Under the pieces are notes generated by a model. The model saw nothing but the letters and a program-made list of their open reading frames with translations. It was not told where the DNA came from and made no database searches. The position numbers and the translations under genes are program-made. From Magnaporthiopsis rhizophila (lineage: Eukaryota; Ascomycota; Sordariomycetes; Magnaporthales; Magnaporthaceae), in contig PYSS01000054.1 of the NCBI GenBank assembly GCA_003049465.1, forward strand, positions 1-64,000: 64,000 bases of DNA, given 5' to 3'. Positions 45,226 through 54,200 of the stretch are shown piece by piece; position 1 is the first letter of the stretch, and every line of letters starts with the position of its first letter.

Positions 45226-45741
45226 ATGCGGACGCCGTCCTTGGTTACCGCCAGCCGGCTCGTGCTCGCCCTCTTGGCCAGCAACGCCATCGCCGCTCCC
45301 CTCACCATTGGTACCACCACCAGCACCACAACGGGGAACCTCGTCGCCCGTGATGGGCTCTCTGGGGGATGTCCGCCTGGCTATGGAAACGGCTGCTCCC
45401 ACGTCGCGGCCAAGATCGAGGCCCGCAGCCCTCTCTTAGGGATGAAAAAGAAAAAGAAGCAACCAGTGACAACCAAGCCACCGCCTGTCCAGGCTAGTGC
45501 GTGCAAGATCGTCGTCTCTCCGGCCACGGGGCCCAGCTTCAATGTCCGGGTGAAGCCCAACGCTCAGACAACCCTGTCCGGCGCCGGCGTCCAGTACACC
45601 ATCAAGACCTCGCCGACCTGCGAAGTCATAGGAGAGCTTCCTGACGGCTTCACCGCCAAAGGCGATGCCGACGGCTGGATAACAACCAACCCCAGCAGCA
45701 ACCGTCCCAACAACCGATTCGACAATCGGAGAGGTCGGTAA
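45226..45741 (+). CDS. Small secreted Lys/Pro-rich protein, 171 aa
   Basis: Not a recognised family. The signal peptide MRTPSLVTASRLVLALLASN with cleavage near AIAAP is followed by a Thr-rich segment, possible processing sites (LVARDG, IEARSP), a CPPGYGNGC motif and a basic KKKKK patch. The second half looks like a small beta domain: ACKIVVSPATGPSFNVRV, QYTIKTSPTCEVIGELPDGF and DADGWITTN, resembling bacterial SH3-like secreted modules (inference from pattern only). There are four cysteines in the mature part. The gene has no intron and a very pyrimidine-rich leader, as in highly expressed fungal genes. It sits between two halves of a dead oxidoreductase. Confidence 0.7.
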   Translation: MRTPSLVTASRLVLALLASNAIAAPLTIGTTTSTTTGNLVARDGLSGGCPPGYGNGCSHVAAKIEARSPLLGMKKKKKQPVTTKPPPVQASACKIVVSPATGPSFNVRVKPNAQTTLSGAGVQYTIKTSPTCEVIGELPDGFTAKGDADGWITTNPSSNRPNNRFDNRRGR

Positions 45742-45784
45742 AGAAGTTAGCGAGTCGGAAATGTCTTGAAAGCCACACTGTACA

Positions 45785-45997
45785 TTACGGAGAAGGGAAG
45801 CGGAGGCGAGAGACGAAACGGTCACTTGAGGGAAAACAAAATAATAGGAAGCAAAATGAAACGATGATATTAAGACATTAGCTACCTAGACACTCCCGAG
45901 GGGGGCAAAAAAAGAAGCGGCCTTGTACCTTCGTAATTATATGCCCAGTGCATCTCCGACCTTAAACCGCTCTGGCAGCCATCTTCTCAGCGAGCGC
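45785..45997 (-). pseudogene. Relic of a second PKS 3' end (C-terminus plus 3' UTR)
   Basis: On the minus strand 45997-45962 reads ALAEKMAARAV and a stop, which parallels the last part of the PKS at 48241 (ALGEKMVVRAV, then Gly/Ala tail). The similarity continues into the non-coding flank: the order GCGGAGGC, AGGGAAAA, AAATAA-AGGAAGCAAAA, AGCTACCTA, CGTAATTAT and GCATCT is shared between 45785-45960 and 48065-48235 with substitutions and small gaps. It is therefore a diverged duplicate of the PKS terminus, cut at 45998 where the oxidoreductase fragment begins. Confidence 0.7.
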
Positions 45998-46300
45998 GTG
46001 CCCGACTTTTAACGCCCACATCGAGGTTTACCCGACCGACAAAGATTGTCCGCGTCGAGTTTAACAGCCTCTTATCTCGGGGGCCCTGCCGACGGCCATG
46101 ACCGTCCGAGAAAAGGTTCCCGGCGACGACGACGGCGGCGGAGGACTTCCCTTCCAGGAGAGGCGGGTCCGCAAGACCTACACCGACGCCTACACCCTGG
46201 GAGCTGCAGGAGCCGCACCGGTTCGTCGTCGAGGGCACCGAGGACAACACGGGCGCGACCGATGCCAGAAAGGAGTTTGGCTTGGTGGCCCCTAAACGAG
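45998..46300 (+). pseudogene. Gfo/Idh/MocA-family oxidoreductase, 3' remnant
   Basis: Pieces in changing frames read VPDF, AHIEVY, TDKIVRVEFNS, LPTAMTVREKVPGDDDGGGG, LPFQERRVRKTYTDAYTL, HRFVVEGTEDNTGATDARKE and FGLV, the C-terminal substrate-side sheet of the family. The first 33 bases nearly repeat the last bases of the 5' remnant (44063-44092), so the two fragments overlap rather than abut. Confidence 0.75.
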
Positions 46301-46724
46301 GTTTTGGGTAATGGATATGCATAATATATGGTGGAGGCAGCCGGGAATGGAGCTTTTGCGGGGAAGACTCGGGTGCCACTCACTGCAAGCACTGTAAAAA
46401 AAAAAAAAAAAAAAAAAAAAACGGCCGCATTAATTGGGCGAAACTCCTGCAACGAACGAGACACGTTTAAAAGACCCTTTGCGAAACAAGCTGGGGGTGG
46501 CCGGAGGTAGGTATGCGATGAACATGGGGTTCAGGATGTAAAGCTGGATCGTCACATCGAGCAGGATAGAGAAATCCGAAAAGACACCAATCTACACCTT
46601 GAGCTCGCGGACAGCCATCTCATCACCTTTAATATCGCCTACGAAAAGATCTGGAAGTACATCAAGTATATCACCTCTCGACCTTGCACACCCAAGGGCA
46701 ATGCGAATCCATCGTTCACTCGTA
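46301..46724. other. Intergenic, A27 tract at 46396
   Basis: A run of about 27 A begins near 46396. A short protein-like plus frame (about 46540-46740, including HLELADSHLITFNIAYEKIW) has no start or family match and was not called. Confidence 0.4.
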
Positions 46725-47717
46725 CTAATAGTTGTCGTAATAGCGAGTTCTATTGGGTCTAGACGCGGCAGTGGGCACCGAGCGACGGACCATGGTCGTG
46801 CCCGGGACCGGGTCGAAATAGGTCCGCGGATTGGCCGGCTGGGTCCAGTTGGGGCGGCAGTAGCTGTTGCAGGAATGCTGGCTGAAGAAGGAGCTGATGC
46901 CGTTGGGGCCGAGGTCGGTCACGCCGTACTCGCGCGTCTGGGAGAGGATGACGGGGTCGGACAGGACGAGCTCCTGCTGGTAAATGCCGCCCTGCAGGTC
47001 GCAGAGGACGTAGTTGCCGCCAGAGACGTGGTAGCTGAAGTCTAAAACCACATCATTGTGAGCTCTGGGGTGTAGGGTATATCATACGACATTTTTTTTT
47101 TTTTTTGAGGCTGTTGGAGGATATGCGGGGTAATTGTACTTACGACTCAACGCCTGCATTACCCGCGCCCACGGCCGCGTCTCGTCGTTCCAGCCAGTGT
47201 TGCTGTTGAACTTTTGGTAGTTTTGGATAAAGGGCTCGCTCAGCGCTTTCTGGCCAGACCGAGGACCAGCATACTTGTCGAACACCCAGACTTGGGGAAC
47301 ATTGATCTTGACAGTCTTGTCCACAATTCCCAGCTGGTTGAAGCGGTTCACAATCTCCAAGGCTTTACCGGAAGCCTTGATGTCCAGAGCGAAGTAGTCG
47401 TTTTCAAACACAGCGCCCGTCTTGAACCATTTCAAGACGCTGGCTTGGCCCTGGCGCGGGCCGTTGGTGTAGCATCCCTTGGCGACCCAACGAAACGCGC
47501 CAGATGCGAAGGGGTCGTCGAGGGCATCGTCGGTGTACTCGGCGCGCAAGGAGAGGTTGTAGCGGCCAGCGTCGGATTGCTGGGCAGACGAGGTGTCGGA
47601 GTAGTGGCCGTGAACGCAGCCGGCGCAGCGCGAGTTGCCGCCGCCTTTGGACCACTGGTTTGCCGTGTACGAGGTCTGCGGCAGGTTACGCCCGCAGTCG
47701 GCGCAAATGCGGCCCAT
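46725..47717 (-). CDS. Alpha-kinase domain protein with N-terminal zinc motif, 296 aa
   Basis: Atypical Ser/Thr kinase of the MHCK/EF2K type. Exon 1 is 47144-47717 and exon 2 is 46725-47041; C|AC restores VMQALSHFSYHVSGGNYVLC. An N-terminal CxxC...CxxC pair (ICADCGRNLP, SRCAGCVHGHY) suggests a small zinc finger. The kinase domain follows: FRWVAKGCYTNGPRQGQASV (nucleotide-binding loop and Lys), FALDIKASGKALEIVNRFN, GNYVLCDLQGGIYQQELVLS (catalytic strand, DLQGG), and TDLGPNGISSFFSQHSCNSY with the zinc Cys/His ending. Small stand-alone alpha-kinases of this kind are frequent in fungal accessory regions. Substrate unknown. Confidence 0.87.
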
Positions 47718-48240
47718 GGGGAATGGGAGAGGGGGTGGGGGATCGAGAAAATGAGTTGGGCGTCGTCGCAACGACGACGATGGGGATGGATGTGGTGGTG
47801 TTTGCTGGGTAGTGCCCGGAGTACGAGGCAACGAGGATATGGGCGCCTAGGATGCGGGCGGCCCACCAAGCGGGTCCGACCCAATTGCCTACCCCTCTTT
47901 GGGCGTTGGCGTTCACTGTCAATGGATTTCATGACAAGCATATCGCCCCTACCGTTAGCCTATCAAAACCGTGGAAACAAAATCGTTGTTGCCCGTTTAG
48001 GCTATACACCACCGTACACAGGCTTTTAACATCCGTTTTGAGACAGAGGTACCGGATCAAACAGAGAGAAGCGGAGGCAAGGAACAAACGGACGCTCAAG
48101 GGAAAATAAAATAAAAGGAAGCAAAAGAACAACGATAGAGATAAGCTACCTAAACGTCCGCGCGCACGGAAGTAGAACGCTAAATGAAAGGGAAAAAGAA
48201 AAAGAAAGGCGTAATTATGTCCGGCGCATCTACTCCTGCC
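47718..48240. other. Intergenic; right part is the PKS 3' flank
   Basis: Holds the alpha-kinase promoter. About 48065-48240 is the PKS 3' flank that is duplicated at 45785-45961. Confidence 0.55.
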
Positions 48241-51200
48241 TCAAGCCGCTGCAGCTGCCGCCCCAGCCACCGCCCTAACAACCATCTTTTCCCCGAGCGC
48301 GTACAATGAGGCCGCGTTGACGATATCGAGCGTGCTCAGCTCCGCACCGGCCCGCCTGCGCGCCCACCCCCGTATGTCGACCGCCGACAGCGAGTCCAGC
48401 CCGTAGGCAGCCAACGGCTTCCCGGGCTCGATGGCCGTCTCGAGCCGGAGAAGCTTGGTCACCTGGGCCGACAGCAGCCCCACGGCTGCGTTGACCAGCG
48501 CCGGGGACGACGCTGCCGCTGATTCTGCCGCCGCCGCCGCCTGTTGGACCATCATGCGGAAGGCCTGGGCGGCCCGCTCCTCGTCGTTCTTAGTTTCGCC
48601 ACTACCGCTGTTGCCACTGCCGCCGGCGGCATCGTCGTCGCCGCCGCCGAAAAGATGACCAAACCGCACGTCGTCGGCCAAATCTGACGAAGCCGCAGGC
48701 AGCGGGTACGCCAGGCCCGTGATCATCTGGGAGGAGGCGGCGCTGTCGGCGTGGTCCTCCTGTCGCAGGATCGAGTAGGTGAGGATGCGGCGGAGGGCAG
48801 CCTCGCCGATGGGCGTCCACTGCCGCGCGTCGAAGCGGCTGCTAAAGTCGGCGCCGCCGGACTCGTCGGCGGCCGCCATGACGCCCACGTCCTGGATCAC
48901 GCCCAGGTCGACCGCGTTGGCAGCGAGGCCCAGCTGGCGCCGGTGCCTGGCGAAGGCGTCCAGGAACGCGTTGGCGGCGGCATAGTTGGCCTGGCCCTTG
49001 TTGCCCACCACGCCCGCCATGCTGCCGAGGATGGTGAAGAAGTCGAGGCCCTCGTCCAGCGAGGCCCGGTGGAGGTTCCACGTGCCCTGCACCTTGGGCT
49101 GCAGCACCGCGTGGAAGTCCTCCACGGTCATGGTCTCGTAGGCGCGGTCCCGCAGCACCATGGCGCCCTGGACGACGCCGGCGATCCTGGCCGACGACGA
49201 CGACCTGAAGATGCGCCGCACAAAGTCGGCGTCAGCGACGTCACCCTTCGCCTCGACGACCTCGCACCCGAGTGCGCGGCAGTTGCGCACGATTCTGGCC
49301 GACGTCGCGTCGCTGAGGCCGCTACGGCTGCAGACGATGATGCGCCGGGCTCCGTGGCGGGCCATGTGGATGGCGAGACTGCCGCAGAGCCCCTTGAGGC
49401 CGCCCACGATGAGGTACGAAGCTTCGGGCTTCAGCCGAAGCCGGCGGACGGCAGGTCGGATGGGCAGCTGCACGTCCTGGTCGTTCCCGTTCGTGATGAC
49501 TATCTTTCCAATGTGCTGACCCTTCCGCATCTCAGCCAGAGCGGCCGGGACCGAGCCATATCTGTACGTGGTAATGGGGTGGATCGGCTTGACGTGTCCG
49601 GCCCCGACCAGCTCGAACACCTGGCTCAGGAGCTTGGCGGCTAGGTCGGGCGTGAAGTGCTTCGTGTTTGGTGAGAGGGCGACGGCGCGGAACGAGCAGT
49701 TGCGCTCAAACGGCTCCATGGAGAGCGCGCTGTTGCGGTCCATCATGTCCCGCTTGCCCATCTCGACCATGGTGCCGCCGTCAGCGCAGAGCCTCCACGA
49801 GGCATCCAGAAGCTCCTCCCCGGCCAGCGAGCTGAGGACGACGTCGACGCCGCGGCCGCCGGTGGCGCGCCTGATCTGTTCGGCGAACCCGGCGTCGCGC
49901 GACGAGAAGATGCGGGTGGCCGGGATCCCGAAGCGGTCCGTCAGGAACGCCCGCTTCTCGTCGCTGTCCACCGTGGCGAATATCTCGGCCGCCCCCTTGT
50001 GCTGGGCCAGCTGAATGGCGGCGAGCCCGACCCCACCCGTCGCGGAATGGATCAGGACCGACTGTCCCGGCTGCAGGTTTGCCAGGTTGAACAGGGAGTG
50101 CAGCGCCGTCACGTACGCCAGCGGGATCGTGGCCGCGTCCTCCAGACTCACCGAGTCGGGGATGGCATGGACCCAACCCTGAGGGACACGCACGCGGTTG
50201 GCATAGGCGCCTTTGGAGACGACGGCGACGCGGTCGCCAACCTTGAATCCCGTCACTCCCGACCCGAGGCGTCGAACCGTGCCCGCGCACTCGCACCCGA
50301 GGGCGAACTCATTCTCGGGCACGGTCGCCACGTCCTCGAAGTTGACCCCGACCGCCCGGACCTCTACCTCGATGTGGCGCGCATCCAGCTCCAGCTCCTT
50401 CTCGGCAGGCTCCTCGCACCAGGCGAGGTCCAAGGTGCCGGCGCGCTCGCCGTGCAGCCGCACCAGCGCGTCCGTCTTGTGCAGGCCCTTGATGACGGGC
50501 TCGCCCCAGCCGCCGCCACCGACGTCCTCGGCCCGCTGGGACGCGTTCAGCGCCTTGTCCAAGACGATCCTCTGCGTGTGCAGGACGCCGCCGCGCTCGG
50601 CAAACTCGAGCTCGGCTGCTGCTGCTTCTTCCGACGTCGTTCGCTGGCCGCCGCCGCCGGCCGCCCGCATCACTTGGAGCATCTTGTCTATGGCCCATGC
50701 CGTCGTGGGGCTCGCCGCGCCTGACTCGACGTCGAGCACCGTCAGCCTGGCCGACGGGTCCTCGCGCCGCACCGTCCTGAAGAGCCCGTAGACCAGCGCC
50801 CTGTCCGGGTCCGTCACGCGCTCGAACTGCGTGCCCTTGGTGACCCACAGCACGGGCGTGCCCGAGCCCGCGAGCGCCTTGATGGACTCCCACTGCTGCC
50901 CGTCCACGGTGGCGAGGAGGGGGCTGACGAGCTCGTCCAGGACCAGGACGGCGGTGGAGGAGCTTGCCTGCTGCTGGGAGAGCAGTTGGGTGACGTCGCG
51001 CTGGGTGTGATGTGTTACTTTCCAGGCCGACGTCTCCAGCATATCTCGCAGAGGCTGCATCAGCTCGGGGGTGCTGTCTTGGAATCGAAGCACCGCCAGG
51101 TTCCGGAGGCCGCCGCCTAGGGTCGTCTCACTCGCGCCATTCGCCTTGATGCGGCCGACAAACATAGTCTGTCGTTCCGCGGCTGCGACGTGAACGCCAA

Positions 51201-54200
51201 GGACGGTGTCGAAGTGCCCGCCGCCAGCTTTACCGAGACGACGCAATGTTTGACGATTCCAGGCCGTGCTAGAAGCGTCGTCTGTGTCGGACGGAGTGGT
51301 CCCCGCCTCGGACGAGCCGTCCTCGGGAGAGCCTCTAGGAGAGAAGTCGCCGCGGGAAGCCACGTTGTAGGAGCCGGAGTCCGATGAAGACGAGGAGGGA
51401 ACGGGGACATCATCATGCTCATGACCACTACCAGCAGCAGCACCCTGGATTATACTGAGACGCTCTTTGATCGAGGTCGGCGTTTTTTCACACGCGACCA
51501 AGACCACGAACGCTCCGGGTGCCATCGCTGGCTTCAGTCTCCGGACCAGATCCTCCGGTGCCAGCGGAGCGGCGGCCCCATACGGGGACTTGACGAGGAC
51601 CAGATCGTACTGCACGTCGACGGTCAAGCCGAGCGCGCCACTGGCGGCGCCAGCGTTCGCCAGAAGGAAAGACGTCCTGCCGTGCGATCCGTACCGCGCT
51701 TGAATCTCGACCAGAGAGTTGGCGTCGGTGGAAGCAAAGTCGTACCTGGAGTACGCCGCCCGCAACGCCACGGACGAGTCGGCGGCGGCCTGGAACCACG
51801 CGCTCGATGCCCCCTCGCCGCCGACAAGGTCGACCTCCAGGACCTTGAGGTTGGCCTTGCGGTGAGCCACGAGGTCGATGACGACGTCTAGCTTGGAGGC
51901 GGTCTGGTCGTTGGCGGCGGGCAGTGTCAGATGCGCCAGTTGGTCTTCTGTCAACAGGGAGATGTCGGGCTTCCAGCAGAGGCGATTGAATGTGTGGGAG
52001 GGGCCCCGTATTCCGGCATCCAGCTTGGTGACGTGGATGCCTCGCGCCCGCATGAGAAACTCGCCGCTGTCGGGGTCGTGAACGCCCACGTTGGCGAAGT
52101 AGCTCTTGGCCTCGTCCCTACGGCCGCGCCCCGAGAAGACGGCCTCGGCGACCGCGAGACCCTGGGCCGGGAGGACCTTGTTGGGCTGGCGGTTGATGAG
52201 CACCTCGTCCAGCAGGGACGGAATGAGGATGTCCTTTGTGCGGCAGCGCTCGCCGTCGACCAGAGCCGGGTTCGCACTCTGGAGGCAAGCGTCGAGGACG
52301 GCCGGGTGGATGGGATAGTGCGACTGGGGTTCCCATCTGGACTTGGGCGGCTCCATCGAGATGCGCGTGCGGCACCTGGGCTGGCCGCTAGCTGACTCGA
52401 TCTCTAGGACCTTCTGGAAGGCGGGGCCGAAGTGCATGCCGACCTCGTCCTGCGCCTTGTACCACAGCTTGGACGAGGTGTGATGCTGGAGCGGAGCAAG
52501 CGAGGGACCAGACAGCGTCTGGCCGACTGCCTCCTCTTCTTGCACCACCTGCACCGAGCCGTGGCAGTGCTGGAGCACAGCGCCGCCCTCGACCTCGGAC
52601 GAGACGTGGAACTGGTACCAGCCGGCGGCGCCGCTTCCCGGCACCGGCGCCAGCGACAGCACAACAGGCACGGGCTTGTGCTGCTCAAACACCAGGGCGC
52701 GCTCGAACCGGACGTTGCGGAAGCGGTACGCCAGCCGGCTCGGCGAATCGACCGCCCGTTCGGGCTTCACCATGCAGTGCGTCTGGTACATGGCCTCGAG
52801 CGCCATGGCCATGTACCCAGCCGCAGGCATCAGCACGTCCGGGCCCATCTTGTGGTCACTCAGCCACGGCACGTCGTCGAGTCTGATGCGCTTGCGGAAG
52901 CTAGGCGCCTGCCACGGGCTGCCGAGCACCTTGCCGCCGATGAGGTCGTGCGTCTTGAACGGCTTGAAGCGCCAATCCCGGCTGGACTGGTTCTCGAACC
53001 AGTACCTAATCGAGTGGTTCCAGGCGTAGTTGGGGAGGTCGACGATGACGCGGGGCAGGTCCGTTGCTGCTGCTCCCTGCGGCGGAACCCCGTTGGCCCG
53101 GGCGAGGTCGACGTGGGCGCCCGCGTTGAAGAGACGACCGGCGAGGCCCAGAAGCGACTTGGCCGCGTCTGGGCCACGAGAGTAGGACGAGACGTAGGCC
53201 ACGTCGGCCGCGACGGGAAGCGACTTGAGAACCTGAGAGACGGGCCCGGCTAGCGCACCTGAAGGTCCAATCTCGATGAGGATCGTGGGCTGGCTCTGCG
53301 GGTCCGAGACCATGGCCGCCAGCGCTTCGTCGAACCGGACAGGCGACACCATGTTGGCCTTCCAGTAGGCGTCGTCCGTCGGCTCCGACCGGCTGGACGC
53401 GGTGACTGAGGAGAACATGGTGACGCCAGAGCCCGCCGCCGCCGAGGCGTCGGAGCCAAACCGGCCGTGGCCGTCCTGGGCGAGAAGGGATTCGTACTCT
53501 TCGCCGATGGTTTCCATCAGGTTGGAATGGTAGGCCAGGTCGACCTGAAGCAGGCGGGCAAAGTGACCAGCCGCCTTGACGTCGTCCGCCAGTGCTTCGA
53601 GCGCCTTCTTGCGCCCCGAGACGGTGACGCTGGCCGGGCTGTTGAAGCAGGCGATCCAGGCATCGCCAGCATACTTTTCGAGAAAAGGGGCGGCGCCCGC
53701 GGCACCGAGACCGAGAGCCAGCATGCCGACGTCCGCCTCGGACTCACCCTTGCGGTTGACGGCGGCTCTGCCCCTGTAGAAGGCCGCCTTGATCGCTGAG
53801 GCGCGGTCGAGCAGGCCGGCCGCGTACGCCGCCGCGATCTCGCCCGACGAGTGGCCAACCACGCTCACCGGCACGACGCCCCAGTCGTTGAGCACGGCCA
53901 GGATGACGAGCTGCAGGGCCGTGACCAGAGGCTGCGAGAACTCGGGCTGGCGCAGGTGCTCGGCGGAGCGGGGCTCGACGAGCTCGGCGAGCAGGGACCA
54001 GCTCGGAGGGTCCGGCAGGCGCTGCAGCACGGCGTCGAGCTCCTCTAGGACGACCCGGGCCGCGTCGGGGAAGAGCTCGAGGACGGCCTTGCCCATCTGG
54101 GGCCACTGGGCGCCCTGGCCCGTGAAGACGAAGCCGATGCGCGGCGTCTTGGGCTTCTTCTTCCCGAGGGTGAAGTCGCCGGGGTGGATGTCGGTGGCGC

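Noticed and set aside
46540..46740. Plus-strand stretch with helical, protein-like residues
   Set aside because: No start codon or family match; overlaps the alpha-kinase 3' end on the other strand.
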